DNA of 64,000 bases from JBECKS01 sp964557005 (GTDB lineage Bacteria > Pseudomonadota > Gammaproteobacteria > Pseudomonadales > JBECKS01). The notes under the pieces were generated by a model that made no database searches, was not told the DNA's origin, and was given only the letters and a program-made list of their open reading frames with translations. The position numbers were made by a program, and so were the translations under genes. Of the stretch, positions 1 to 9,250 are shown piece by piece. Numbering within the stretch: the first letter of the stretch is position 1; each line of letters begins with the position of its first letter. The stretch covers positions 124,001-188,000 of the forward strand of contig CAZKYI010000004.1 in the NCBI GenBank assembly GCA_964557005.1, read 5' to 3'.

Positions 1-2720
1 AGCGCTATGCCTTCGGTCAAAACGGCAACACCGAAAATGATTACTCCCTGCCTGATCAGGAAATCAGCGAAAGCTATTACTGGTACAACCAGAATGGCCA
101 GCTGGAACGCGAAGCCAGCTATGATTTGGTGGGCAGTGACGGCCAAAGCCTTACCGATTACGCCACAGAGGGTGGCGGTTACGACAGCATGGGCATGCTT
201 AAAGGCTATAGCACCCAGGTGGGCACCAGCACCATCTATTATGACTACAGTTACATTGGTATTGGCGCCAGCCGCAAGGTGAATGTACTCACCGCTGAAA
301 TCTCCAGCGTGCAAAGCACCATGACCCACAGCTATGACAGCAGTGGCAATCTGGTTAAAACTGTAGACAGCGCCCTTGAGGAAGAGGAAGAAGATACCGG
401 CACCACGGATTTTGTGTACAACACCCAGGGCCAGCTGCTGCGCAAAACCACCCACCGCCTTGAAGATACAACGCCGGTAGAGGTCTATCAGGATTACCTC
501 TTCGCCAAAGGCAGCCAGATCGCAAGCTCCGGCACCCTCGATGGCCGCTCGGTGGATCAGATTTTTCAGGCAATATCGAGTGCTTATCCCAACCAAGCCC
601 CAAGCCAGTACACCGTGCAGCAAGGCGATACCCTCGAATCCATCGCCCAGCAACTGTGGGGCGATGCCTCATTGTGGTATTTGATTGCCGATGCCAACGG
701 TTTGGGCGGAAGCGCCAGTTTGTACCAAGGCAAAGCCCTCACCATCCCCAACAGCGTCATCGAAGCGCGAAATAGCCACGATACCTTCAAACCCTACAGC
801 GCCCAGCAGGCCATCGGCAACACCACGCCCACACTCCCAGAACCGCCCATAGCAAGTGGTGGTGGAAGTGGCGGATGTGGCGTAGCGGAAATTCTCGTTA
901 CCGTGGTGGCCGTTGTAGCCACCGTCTATACCGCTGGTGCCGCAGGCCACGGCCTGTTTAGTCTTGCCACATCAGCAGGTTCAACGGGTGCTGGTAGTGT
1001 CGGTGCCAGTGTGCTCGCTGGTGGTGGTGCTCTAACCGGTGCAGCGGGCGCTGCAAGTTTGGGTGCAGTGGCTACCTCTGCCTTTGTCGGCGGTGCCGTC
1101 GGCAACCTCGCAGGGCAAGCCACTGCCATGGGCTTTGGTTTGCAGGACAGCCTCAGTGGCAAGGCTGCATTAACGGGTGGACTGGAGACTATGGTCGGTG
1201 CCGGTATCGGCGCAGGGCTGAACAAACACGGTGCCAGCCTCGGCATGCTTGATGAGGCTGGAAAAATGCACTTCGGTGGCTACGCGGTTCAGGCCACCGC
1301 CTATGCCGCAGGCAGTCGTGCCGTCAACAAAATGATGGGCAATGAAGTCAGCAAACATTTTGACTGGCGCAGTGTGGCGATTAACGCGGCTGTCAACTCA
1401 GCAGCGCCCACCCTCAATAAAACACTCGGCACCGCCAACAACCGCTATGCCAGTGTCTTTGTGCAAACCTCTGCCAATTATTCGGTTTCAAGATTGTTTA
1501 ATCGAGATGGCACACAGAATTTTGTGCAGGTAGCGATTAACGCCTTCGGGCAAACCCTGATTAATGATTTGGCGGTGAAGGCTGGAGACTGGATGAGTGC
1601 AGGGGCGGGGGAGATGGTCGCAAAATCATCACAAGTTGGTAGTGATTCATTTACATATATAGGAAATGTTCAAACCTTCCCTGTTCCTGATGAAGGCCAA
1701 GTAAGAACAGTGACATTTGGAGACTATGGAAATCCAGAATTCACTAACAACAAAATTTATGCGACATATGAGTATGAATTGGGAATCGATTCACAACGCA
1801 CGGCATATGAAAGAGCAATAGCGATTAAGGAAGCCCTGCAAGCAAGGAATGTGCGTGACCCCGATATTGCTGTATTTGACCAGCTTATTGAACTTGAATA
1901 CGAAGCACGCATTTATGCGGTATCTGATAACGCCTATACCGATGGTGTCAGTCCGCTAAGAGTTGGACAAAGCCATGTTCGAGGTGAGACCTTGGATAGA
2001 TTGGTAGCACAAGGCTTCAAATTAGATGACAGCGAATCGGGTTATCAGGGTGCACTGGTGTTTGATAGTGTTTTAGACGCTTATATTCTGGGTAACAGGG
2101 GTACGGATGGCGATTATCGGGACATGCTGACGAACATTATCAGCGGCACCGGTTTTGCTTCGCAACAATTTACTCAGGCGGACACCAACGCCCGTTTGTT
2201 AAGTCGTATGTTTCCCAACTCGGTGTTTGCAGGCCACTCTCTGGGTGGTGCTCAGGCATCATTGCAGGCGTTAAAGTATGGCAAAAACGCTGTCACCTTT
2301 AATGCCATGGGTGTGCAAGATGATTTGCTGAAAAAGTATGAAGTGACTGATGCACAGATATTGCAGGAGCATCACTTGATTCGTTCGATAACCATTGACG
2401 GTGAATTCCTGACCACCGCACAAAGAAGCCCAAGGATGGATGTGATAGCGGCAATGCTGACGACAGACATTAAACGGTATGCGTCTTCCATTGATTCGCT
2501 GGCTAAGGGTGAATTGCCAAGCAATATCAACCTGGGGCATTTGGCCGAGGCAAGAGGTGTAGCTAAAGATTTACCTGCGGTGAACCTGACGGGTGCCTTG
2601 ATGACCAGCCATGAAAAGACAACCAGCTTTGCCAGCTTACATGGCAGGTCGTATATCCATGCTTCCATCAATTACACGCGGCAAAGTCTGTTTGAGCAAC
2701 TGTCGCTAAATGGGAGGTAA
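1..2720 (+). CDS. YD/Rhs-type protein with LysM and C-terminal lipase-like domain, 3' part
   Basis: The reading frame is open at the left edge (phase starts at base 3), so this is the last ~905 residues of a larger protein. In order it shows YD-repeat-like sequence (to about base 560), a LysM module with YTVQQGDTLESIA and a closing LTIPN (about 606-750), and a Gly/Ala-rich hydrophobic stretch (about 858-1140). The last third contains a class-3-lipase-like nucleophile elbow GHSLGG at 2232-2249 (Ser codon 2238-2240). Base composition changes near 1620: upstream is GC-rich, while the tail is AT-richer. That pattern is known for polymorphic toxins with exchangeable C-terminal tips. I infer a secreted or contact-delivered lipase/phospholipase effector, with delivery route unknown. 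The stop lies 2 bp before the next gene, whose Shine-Dalgarno sits inside this gene's end. Confidence 0.8.
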   Translation, partial: RYAFGQNGNTENDYSLPDQEISESYYWYNQNGQLEREASYDLVGSDGQSLTDYATEGGGYDSMGMLKGYSTQVGTSTIYYDYSYIGIGASRKVNVLTAEISSVQSTMTHSYDSSGNLVKTVDSALEEEEEDTGTTDFVYNTQGQLLRKTTHRLEDTTPVEVYQDYLFAKGSQIASSGTLDGRSVDQIFQAISSAYPNQAPSQYTVQQGDTLESIAQQLWGDASLWYLIADANGLGGSASLYQGKALTIPNSVIEARNSHDTFKPYSAQQAIGNTTPTLPEPPIASGGGSGGCGVAEILVTVVAVVATVYTAGAAGHGLFSLATSAGSTGAGSVGASVLAGGGALTGAAGAASLGAVATSAFVGGAVGNLAGQATAMGFGLQDSLSGKAALTGGLETMVGAGIGAGLNKHGASLGMLDEAGKMHFGGYAVQATAYAAGSRAVNKMMGNEVSKHFDWRSVAINAAVNSAAPTLNKTLGTANNRYASVFVQTSANYSVSRLFNRDGTQNFVQVAINAFGQTLINDLAVKAGDWMSAGAGEMVAKSSQVGSDSFTYIGNVQTFPVPDEGQVRTVTFGDYGNPEFTNNKIYATYEYELGIDSQRTAYERAIAIKEALQARNVRDPDIAVFDQLIELEYEARIYAVSDNAYTDGVSPLRVGQSHVRGETLDRLVAQGFKLDDSESGYQGALVFDSVLDAYILGNRGTDGDYRDMLTNIISGTGFASQQFTQADTNARLLSRMFPNSVFAGHSLGGAQASLQALKYGKNAVTFNAMGVQDDLLKKYEVTDAQILQEHHLIRSITIDGEFLTTAQRSPRMDVIAAMLTTDIKRYASSIDSLAKGELPSNINLGHLAEARGVAKDLPAVNLTGALMTSHEKTTSFASLHGRSYIHASINYTRQSLFEQLSLNGR

Positions 2721-2722
2721 CG

Positions 2723-3640
2723 ATGAATATGCAAAAAAATATTCCCGTTATTTTTTTACTCCTGTTCGTGTTGATGGTTCAAGGTTGTATGGCTGAATCG
2801 GGTGCAAGAAAATTGTTAAAATCAATCGAGCCGGTTGAAACCGGTGCCGGAAAATATGACAAGGTTGATATACAGGGCAACAGCCCGTTGATTTTATCGA
2901 TAACAAAGGAGGATAAAGGCGCCTTTCTTTTTCTGTTGGAAAATGGTGCTGATCCGAATTTTAGAAAGCAAACAACCTTTGACCGTTCCAAACATGTTAA
3001 GAGCGCCAATCCTCAGCACTTTAGCCCCTACCACCATTCACCGTTAACTGCGGCGGCGATGAACACGAATCTTTTTTACATGAAGAAGTTGCTGGAGTTT
3101 GGCGCAAATCCGGATTCTGACGGTTTCTCTGGTATGAGCGCATTGATTGTAAGTATCAATTATAAAAATTGGGATGGCGTAAGGGTTTTGGTTGAGGCGG
3201 GTGCCGATGTGAATTATCTGGGGGAAAATCAATTTGAAACACCGCTCATGGCCGCTGCCGCCAGCTGGAAATTTGATGAGGTGTTGTACCTGCTAGATAA
3301 AGGCGCGGATTGGCGAGCGGTAAGCCCAAATGGTTATACCTTGGCGCATGTATTAAATATGCCTAGCGGTGATAGCCCGGCCAAACAAAAAGTGATTGCC
3401 TTTTTAAAAGAGCATGGGGTGGATTTGCCCTTGCCTGACCCACCAAGAAAGCCGTATGAGGGCTATGCTAAAAATTATGCGCAAGCACTTGAAAAATTTT
3501 ACAGGGATACAGATGAATACAATGAAATCATCACAAAGAAATTTGGGCCAGAGGCAAGAATTGATAAGGAAACTGGGAGGGCTGTGAATTCAAAGCCAAT
3601 ACAGTTTCCTGGGTTAGAAAAAAATACAACCCAACAATAA
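2723..3640 (+). CDS. Ankyrin-repeat lipoprotein, probable immunity partner of the upstream toxin
   Basis: A 305-residue protein with a lipoprotein signal: hydrophobic residues 7-19 then a VQGC lipobox with Cys22. Ankyrin-like repeats follow at about residues 50-220 (GNSPLILSI, ENGADPN, SPLTAAA, EFGANPD, EAGADVN, TPLMAAA, DKGADW). The tail is charged. The start ATG is preceded by GGGAGGT overlapping the stop of the upstream gene, so the two are probably translationally coupled. Ankyrin-repeat lipoproteins exported to the periplasm are known as immunity proteins for phospholipase effectors of type VI secretion systems. The immunity role here is inferred from order and localisation only. Confidence 0.75.
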   Translation: MNMQKNIPVIFLLLFVLMVQGCMAESGARKLLKSIEPVETGAGKYDKVDIQGNSPLILSITKEDKGAFLFLLENGADPNFRKQTTFDRSKHVKSANPQHFSPYHHSPLTAAAMNTNLFYMKKLLEFGANPDSDGFSGMSALIVSINYKNWDGVRVLVEAGADVNYLGENQFETPLMAAAASWKFDEVLYLLDKGADWRAVSPNGYTLAHVLNMPSGDSPAKQKVIAFLKEHGVDLPLPDPPRKPYEGYAKNYAQALEKFYRDTDEYNEIITKKFGPEARIDKETGRAVNSKPIQFPGLEKNTTQQ

Positions 3641-4057
3641 AAGATGTTTAACACTGCATACGCCAGGGAGGCAGCAACCCCCGAACGGTAATTACACAGG
3701 AGTGTCTTGCCGTTTGGGGGATTTGTTGAAGCAAGACAAGAAAAATAAAGATGAATCTGTTTGTAACTCAATTAAAGATATTCATAAAAAAACTGTATCT
3801 CGTCATCATGCGTAAACGGCCTGCACTGGATACGCTGGAAGCTATTTATGCCATTTCCCCCAGCAAATAACTGGACACCCACTCTTTAAAGTTAAATAAA
3901 AAAATAAATCGGTTAATTTTTTAACTGTTTTTTTTAGATTTTTTCCAAGAACGAAGGGTAATAAACCAATTTTGGTTGGAGTTTTTCAAACGCAAGGAAT
4001 TTCAGGCAAGTGTAGCCACACTTGTTCAAGTGTTTTTCAAATTGTTTTGACATTATT
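3641..4057. other. Gene-free stretch between ankyrin lipoprotein and RAYT, with two inverted repeats
   Basis: No convincing gene is visible in these 417 bases. They hold an imperfect 11-bp inverted repeat (CCCCCGAACGG at 3678-3688 against CCGTTTGGGGG at 3710-3720) that could end the upstream transcript, although no T-run follows. They also hold GGACACCCAC at 3873-3882, an AT-rich block around 3890-3955, and a perfect 7-bp hairpin CAAGTGT-AGCC-ACACTTG at 4007-4024 just beyond the transposase stop. Confidence 0.6.
3678..3720 (+). repeat. Imperfect inverted repeat, possible transcript end
   Basis: The arms pair at 10 of 11 positions around a 21-nt loop. A downstream T-tract is missing, so intrinsic termination is uncertain. 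Confidence 0.4.
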
Positions 4058-5101
4058 TTATGGAAAAGCTAATTGGCAGTGATGTATGCCGTGACAGGAT
4101 TTTTTGTTGAGCTTGTTGAGTACGGTTTTTATTCTGCTTTCATTACCCACAAAGGTTTTGAATTGTTTTTCAAAATGCGTGCAACTGTTTAACCACTGTT
4201 CGGGTTCAATATTTAAACGCTCCAATATGGGCGGAAGATGATTGGCTATGGCACCGCGTTTATCTTCACGAATGAATCGTCCCGTCCAATCGACTAACTG
4301 CAAATAATCTTCCAGTCTGAACGGAATACCTTCGGGCATCTCTTTTCTGGGGTTCCCTGCAAAAGGCATTAATTCTTTTGCGGCTCCAGCCGCTTCAATC
4401 CGTTTTTTAATGGAAGTGAAATCCGATTGTTCAGGCGTGCGTGCCATATTGGCGCGAACGGGATTTAAATCCACATACGCCATACAGGCTGCTAACGCTT
4501 TTTCATCCAGCAGGGCTTGTGATTTGAAGCGACCTTCCCAAAAACGCCCCGTACATTTGTCTTCCTTGTTCGCTTCACGCGCAATTTTTTCATTCAACAA
4601 GCGCATAAACCAACTGATAGAACACAAACGATGGCGCCATTCTTCAATCACGCTGTTCAATGTATCTATTTCCGATGGGGATAACTCGCCCGCCAGATAG
4701 CGTTGTGACAACATATTTCCCTTGAACAGGCTGTGCCAGCGCTCAATCACTTCTCTGGCAGAAAGTGCTTTGGCTTTTGCATCGTTAATGTGCAGTACCA
4801 CATGGTAATGATTGCTCATCACCGCATAGGCAGCGACTTCAATGCAAAAGATTTGCGGCAGTTTTAGCAGCTCGGTTTCCAGCCAATCACGTCTGTGTTC
4901 GTAACTATTCCCTGAAAAGGAATCGGTGCCACACAAAAAAGCACGACGCACACAGCGGCTAACACAATGGTAGTAGGGTGTATCTTCAACAGAAATCAGG
5001 GCTTTTCTGGGCAGGGTCATACTGGCAATCCTTTGCTGAACGAATGGACAGTAGTTTGGGTGAGTTGAGTCGGGCTGTCAAATCGTTTTTGGTGGGTGTC
5101 C
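3873..5101. repeat. 10-bp inverted repeat bracketing the RAYT gene
   Basis: GGACACCCAC at 3873-3882 reappears as its reverse complement GTGGGTGTCC at 5092-5101. The two copies lie 175 bp outside the stop and 71 bp outside the start of the transposase gene. Sequence outside the ten bases does not match. RAYT transposases act on short palindromic elements that flank their genes, so these are candidates for part of such elements. Confidence 0.5.
4058..5020 (-). CDS. REP-associated tyrosine transposase (RAYT, IS200-like Y1 family)
   Basis: 320 residues, usual for long RAYT proteins. The N-terminus (MTLPRKALIS, then YYHCVSRCVRRAFLC) is characteristic. The HUH pair is His71-x-His73 in AVMSNHYHVVLH, and the candidate nucleophile is Tyr182 in AYVDLNPVRANMA. 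The family cuts and joins single-stranded DNA at REP palindromes. The gene is a single unit with its own flanking inverted repeat and has no accessory transposition gene nearby. It is intact, with no frameshift. It separates the toxin/immunity block from the conserved rluE-cspD region, consistent with an accessory boundary. Confidence 0.9.
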   Translation of the reverse strand: MTLPRKALISVEDTPYYHCVSRCVRRAFLCGTDSFSGNSYEHRRDWLETELLKLPQIFCIEVAAYAVMSNHYHVVLHINDAKAKALSAREVIERWHSLFKGNMLSQRYLAGELSPSEIDTLNSVIEEWRHRLCSISWFMRLLNEKIAREANKEDKCTGRFWEGRFKSQALLDEKALAACMAYVDLNPVRANMARTPEQSDFTSIKKRIEAAGAAKELMPFAGNPRKEMPEGIPFRLEDYLQLVDWTGRFIREDKRGAIANHLPPILERLNIEPEQWLNSCTHFEKQFKTFVGNESRIKTVLNKLNKKSCHGIHHCQLAFP

Positions 5102-5187
5102 TTTTCTTATTTCCTTTTCTTATTGAGATTCCTCGGCTCGCTTTGCTCGCTCGGAAAGACATCGACTTACAGAATCTTTTAACTGAA

Positions 5188-5781
5188 TCAACAATGTTTT
5201 TTCACAGGTGAGCGCGCACTGGCTTTAGGCAAATGCACTTGCCCGATTTGAAATTCCCCAGGTTGTAATTCCCCCAGTTGCCAATCGCCGATTCGGTGAC
5301 GAATCAATCTTAAACAGGGAAATTGAATAGCGGCACACATGCGGCGAACCTGTCGATTCTTGCCTTCGCTGATAATGATTTCTACCCATGAAGTGGGCTG
5401 GTTTTTTCGTTGTCTGACGGGAGGATTTCGTTCCCACACAGCAGGTGCTTCGATGATATGCGCTTTGGCAGGCTGGCATTGAAAATCGGAGAGTGTGATA
5501 CCGTTTCTTAAAGGCACAAGGTCTGCATCAGAAATTTCGCCTTCCACCTGTACCCAATAATGTTTGGCAAGTTTTTGTTTGGGGTGAGCAATGCGATGTT
5601 GTAAAGCGCCATCATCGGTGAGCAAAAGCAAACCTTCTGAATCAAAATCGAGTCTGCCTGCGGGGTAGCATTGATGGAATTGTTTTCCCGAAAGATAACT
5701 GGCTAATGAAGCCTTGCCATCATCACTGCTGAATTGTGACAGCACCTGAAAAGGTTTGTTGAATAAAACCAGTTTGCTCAC
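5188..5781 (-). CDS. rluE: 23S rRNA pseudouridine synthase E (RluE)
   Basis: 197 residues of the RsuA/RluB/C/E/F branch, which make pseudouridine in rRNA. RluE of E. coli modifies 23S U2457. The catalytic Asp is in AGRLDFDSEGLLLLT, and the conserved GKNRQVRRMCAAI motif follows. There is no N-terminal S4 domain, as expected for RluE. The start is GTG at 5781-5779. It overlaps the TGA of cspD (GTGA), so it is probably translated by coupling from the cold-shock gene upstream. Confidence 0.92.
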   Translation of the reverse strand: MSKLVLFNKPFQVLSQFSSDDGKASLASYLSGKQFHQCYPAGRLDFDSEGLLLLTDDGALQHRIAHPKQKLAKHYWVQVEGEISDADLVPLRNGITLSDFQCQPAKAHIIEAPAVWERNPPVRQRKNQPTSWVEIIISEGKNRQVRRMCAAIQFPCLRLIRHRIGDWQLGELQPGEFQIGQVHLPKASARSPVKKHC

Positions 5782-6008
5782 TGAGCGGTGTTTGAACCAG
5801 CAGCTTCCAGTGACTGAATGTTAGTCGCATGCAAACCTTTCCCTGCTTCGGTAACTTCGTAGCTTACCGACTGGCCTGCCTTCAAGGTTTTGTAACCTTC
5901 CATTTGAATGTAGGAATAGTGAACAAATAAATCTTCACCGCCTTCATCAGGGCGAATAAATCCGTAACCTTTGGAATTGTTGAACCACTTTACTTTTCCC
6001 GACTTCAT
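5778..6008 (-). CDS. cspD: Cold-shock-like protein CspD
   Basis: 76 residues forming one cold-shock domain. RNP1 is KGYGFIRP and RNP2 is DLFVHYS, both nucleic-acid-binding motifs. I chose the ATG at 6008 because it begins MKSGKVKWFNN as the family does and has an AGGA about 8 bp upstream. Longer upstream starts add a non-homologous basic leader. Its place divergent from clpS is that of cspD in Pseudomonas and E. coli, where CspD is a stationary-phase inhibitor of DNA replication. The role here is by family. Confidence 0.9.
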   Translation of the reverse strand: MKSGKVKWFNNSKGYGFIRPDEGGEDLFVHYSYIQMEGYKTLKAGQSVSYEVTEAGKGLHATNIQSLEAAGSNTAQ

Positions 6009-6243
6009 ACCGTTTTCCTGTTCCCGAACATCGTTGTTTATAATTATTGTTATCAAGATTGGTACGGTTTGAACAACCATACCACGTCGGAAACTGCGCG
6101 ACGCGCTATGCAATTCATTCTGAACTTCAGGCTTAAATAGTCAAGCGCCATTGAATAAATTCTGTTTAAATACTTGAATTCACAGGAGAAGTGCTCATTA
6201 TCCTTTTCATTGGAAGTGCATTGGCAAGTTATTGATATTAAAA

Positions 6244-6618
6244 ATGAAACGAATCTTAATGATTGTTAAACAAAACCACAGTGGTGACGATAATGCGGAT
6301 TTCCCGAAAGAAGATGCCCCCACTGGAAGTGTTTTACTTGAAGAGCGAAAACCAGAGATTAAAAAACCACCCTTATACAAGGTGGTGCTATTGAATGATG
6401 ATTACACCCCGATGGAATTCGTGGTGCAGGTTCTTGAAAGCTTTTTTTTACTGGATCGAACCCGTGCCACCCGCATCATGCTTCAGGTGCATACCGAGGG
6501 CAAAGGGGTATGCGGCGTTTTTACCCGTGATATTGCAGAAACCAAGGCAAAACAGGTGATGCAATGCGCCCGTCAAAATGAACACCCTTTACAGTGTGAA
6601 ATAGAACCTGCGGATTAA
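6244..6618 (+). CDS. clpS: ATP-dependent Clp protease adaptor ClpS
   Basis: ClpS binds N-degron substrates and hands them to ClpA. The family core is clear: PPLYKVVLLNDDYTPMEFVVQVL, of which LNDDYTPMEF forms the ligand pocket, then VHTEGKGVCGVFTRDIAETK. The ATG at 6244 gives 124 residues; E. coli ClpS has 106, so the later ATG at 6259 is also possible. Neither has a strong Shine-Dalgarno. It lies 17 bp before clpA on the same strand and is divergent from cspD. Confidence 0.93.
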   Translation: MKRILMIVKQNHSGDDNADFPKEDAPTGSVLLEERKPEIKKPPLYKVVLLNDDYTPMEFVVQVLESFFLLDRTRATRIMLQVHTEGKGVCGVFTRDIAETKAKQVMQCARQNEHPLQCEIEPAD

Positions 6619-6635
6619 AGAATGTGAGGTGATGT

Positions 6636-8927
6636 ATGTTAAGCAAAGAACTCGAACTTACCCTCAACACCACTTTTGTACAGGCCAGACAGAAACGCCA
6701 TGAATTTATGACGGTTGAGCATTTGCTGCTGGCTCTTTTGGATAACCGTGAGGCGGCCAATGTCTTGTTGGCCTGTGGTGCCGATCTCGATGCGCTTAAG
6801 GCCGATTTACAGGAATTCCTGCATGAAACCACACCACTCATTCCTGAATATGAAGTCAGCGAGCGCGACCCACAGCCCACACTGGGATTTCAACGCGTGC
6901 TGCAACGCGCGGTATTTCATGTGCAGTCATCAGGCAAGAATGAAGTAGGCGGTGCCAATGTTCTGGTTGCCATTTTCAGCGAACAGGAAAGTCAGGCGAT
7001 TTATTTTCTTGGCAAGCAAGATGTTGCGCGTATCGATGTCGTTAATTTTATTTCTCATGGCATTCGTAAAGATGGCGAAGAATCGCCAGAAAATGCGCAT
7101 AGCCATGCAGCCAATACGGGTGAAGAAAACCAGATTGAGGAAAGAAAAAATCCTCTCGAAATGTATGCGCGTAATCTCAATGCAGCGGCAGAAGCGGGGA
7201 AGATTGATCCGCTAATCGGGCGTGATAATGAAATTGAAAGAACCCTGCAAATTCTCAGTCGTCGTAGAAAAAACAATCCCTTGCTGGTGGGTGATCCAGG
7301 GGTAGGTAAAACGGCAGTTGCGGAAGGTTTGGCGCGTTTGATTGTCGAAGACAAGGTGCCAGAAATTATCAAAGGCAGTGTTGTGTATGCACTGGATCTG
7401 GGTGCCTTGCTGGCAGGCACAAAATATCGCGGCGATTTTGAAAAGCGTTTGAAAGCCTTGCTCGCCGAGCTGCAAAAAAATGAAAAGGCAATTTTGTTTA
7501 TTGATGAAATCCATACCATCATCGGTGCAGGTGCTACTTCTGGTGGGGTGATGGATGCTTCCAACTTGCTCAAGCCGATGCTGGCTTCGGGTGAAATGAA
7601 ATGTATTGGTTCCACCACTTTTCAGGAATATCGCGGCATTTTTGAAAAAGATCGTGCCCTGGCGCGTCGTTTTCAGAAAGTCGATGTGCTGGAGCCAAGC
7701 ATTGATGAAACCTATCAGATTTTATTGGGTTTAAAAGCAGGCTTTGAAGCGCACCATGAAGTGAAGTATCAGGACAAAGCCTTGAAAGCGGCTGCGGAAC
7801 TGGCAGGAAAATATATCAACGACAGACAACTGCCAGACAAGGCGATTGATGTTATTGATGAGGTCGGTGCCTATCAAAGATTGCAAACCGAAGACAAACG
7901 CAAAGCTGTGATTGGTGTTTCCGACATTGAGGAAATGGTGGCAAAAATTGCGCGTATTCCTGCACGTAATGTCAATTCTTCGGATAAAAGCTTGCTCGAA
8001 AATCTTGAGCGCAACTTGAAAATGGTGGTTTTTGGTCAGGATGAAGCCATTGCAAAAATTGCACAGTCCATCAAACTTTCCCGCGCAGGTTTGGGTTCAC
8101 CCGAAAAACCGGTTGGCAGTTTTATGTTTGCAGGCCCTACAGGTGTCGGCAAAACCGAATTGTGTAAACAACTGGCCAAACACATGGGCGTTGAGCTTTT
8201 GCGTTTTGATATGTCGGAATATATGGAACGCCATACCGTATCCCGTTTGATTGGCGCACCGCCTGGTTATGTCGGCTTTGACCAAGGTGGTTTGCTCACC
8301 GAAGCGATTAACAAGAATCCGCATTGTGTGCTCTTGCTCGATGAAATCGAAAAAGCGCACCCCGAAGTGTTCAATCTGTTGTTGCAAGTGATGGATCACG
8401 GAACCTTGACCGATAACAATGGCCGCAAGGCAGACTTCCGTAATGTGATTTTGATTATGACCACCAATGCCGGTGCAGAAGTCATCAGTCGAAATTCGAT
8501 GGGTTTTAGTGCACAGGATCACAGCAGTGATGGCAAAGAAGAACTGAAAAAAATGTTTAGCCCTGAGTTCAGAAACCGTCTTGATGCGATTGTGCAATTT
8601 GGTGCACTGTCTGAAAAAGTCATTTTGACGGTGGTCGATAAACTGCTGGAAGAATTGCAGGTACAGCTTGATGAAAAGCATGTGTATCTGAATATCGACA
8701 GCAGTGCACGCAAGTGGCTTGCGCAGCAAGGCTATGATGAAAAAATGGGCGCACGTCCAATGGCACGTTTGATTCAGGAAAAAATCAAGGCACCGATGGC
8801 CGACAAGATTTTATTTGGCGAACTGGCGAAGGGTGGAACGGTCAACATTACAACCGTTGAAAATCAAACAGGTGAAACAGAACTGGAATTTACGTTTGAA
8901 GAGAGGAAAGAAGCTGTTACCAGCTAG
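6636..8927 (+). CDS. clpA: ATP-dependent Clp protease ATP-binding subunit ClpA
   Basis: 763 residues, full length. It has an N-domain (1-145), then AAA1 with Walker A GDPGVGKT at 219-226 and Walker B LFIDE near 287. AAA2 has Walker A GPTGVGKT near residue 500 and LLLDEIEKAHPEVF. The ClpP-docking loop, IGL in E. coli, reads MGF at about 622-624 here. ClpA unfolds substrates and feeds ClpP. The start has a strong AGGTG just upstream. The stop is 4 bp from the convergent infA stop, with no obvious terminator between them. Confidence 0.97.
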   Translation: MLSKELELTLNTTFVQARQKRHEFMTVEHLLLALLDNREAANVLLACGADLDALKADLQEFLHETTPLIPEYEVSERDPQPTLGFQRVLQRAVFHVQSSGKNEVGGANVLVAIFSEQESQAIYFLGKQDVARIDVVNFISHGIRKDGEESPENAHSHAANTGEENQIEERKNPLEMYARNLNAAAEAGKIDPLIGRDNEIERTLQILSRRRKNNPLLVGDPGVGKTAVAEGLARLIVEDKVPEIIKGSVVYALDLGALLAGTKYRGDFEKRLKALLAELQKNEKAILFIDEIHTIIGAGATSGGVMDASNLLKPMLASGEMKCIGSTTFQEYRGIFEKDRALARRFQKVDVLEPSIDETYQILLGLKAGFEAHHEVKYQDKALKAAAELAGKYINDRQLPDKAIDVIDEVGAYQRLQTEDKRKAVIGVSDIEEMVAKIARIPARNVNSSDKSLLENLERNLKMVVFGQDEAIAKIAQSIKLSRAGLGSPEKPVGSFMFAGPTGVGKTELCKQLAKHMGVELLRFDMSEYMERHTVSRLIGAPPGYVGFDQGGLLTEAINKNPHCVLLLDEIEKAHPEVFNLLLQVMDHGTLTDNNGRKADFRNVILIMTTNAGAEVISRNSMGFSAQDHSSDGKEELKKMFSPEFRNRLDAIVQFGALSEKVILTVVDKLLEELQVQLDEKHVYLNIDSSARKWLAQQGYDEKMGARPMARLIQEKIKAPMADKILFGELAKGGTVNITTVENQTGETELEFTFEERKEAVTS

Positions 8928-8931
8928 AGGA

Positions 8932-9150
8932 TTATTTTCCCCGATAGGTGATGCGGCCTTTGCTTAAGTCATAAGGAGTCATTTCTACTTTGACTTGATC
9001 ACCCGTCAAAATGCGGATGTAGTGTTTGCGCATTTTGCCTGAAATATGCGCAGTAACGACATGACCATTTTCCAATTCTACGCGGAACATGGTGTTGGGT
9101 AAGGTTTCGATAACCTTGCCGTCCATTTCGATGTTGTCTTCTTTAGCCAA
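8932..9150 (-). CDS. infA: Translation initiation factor IF-1
   Basis: 72 residues, the standard length, forming one OB-fold S1-like domain. Motifs include KEDNIEMDGKVIETLPN, FRVELENGHVVTAHISGKMRKHYIRIL and VEMTPYDLSKGRI. IF-1 occupies the ribosomal A site during initiation. It is the last gene of the minus-strand run trxB-aat-bpt-infA, separated from bpt by 100 bp, so it may also have its own promoter. The same order is known in Pseudomonas. Confidence 0.98.
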   Translation of the reverse strand: MAKEDNIEMDGKVIETLPNTMFRVELENGHVVTAHISGKMRKHYIRILTGDQVKVEMTPYDLSKGRITYRGK

Positions 9151-9250
9151 GTGTTTCCCCTCGAATGTTCAAACGCATTTTAATGATTGATGAATGCGCT
9201 TTAAAAAGTGGGCGGATTTTGCCCGATAATTTTGTTCCACGCAAAGAAAT

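Noticed and set aside
4978..5211. 77-codon open frame upstream of the transposase
   Set aside because: It overlaps the transposase start on the other strand and shows no coding features.
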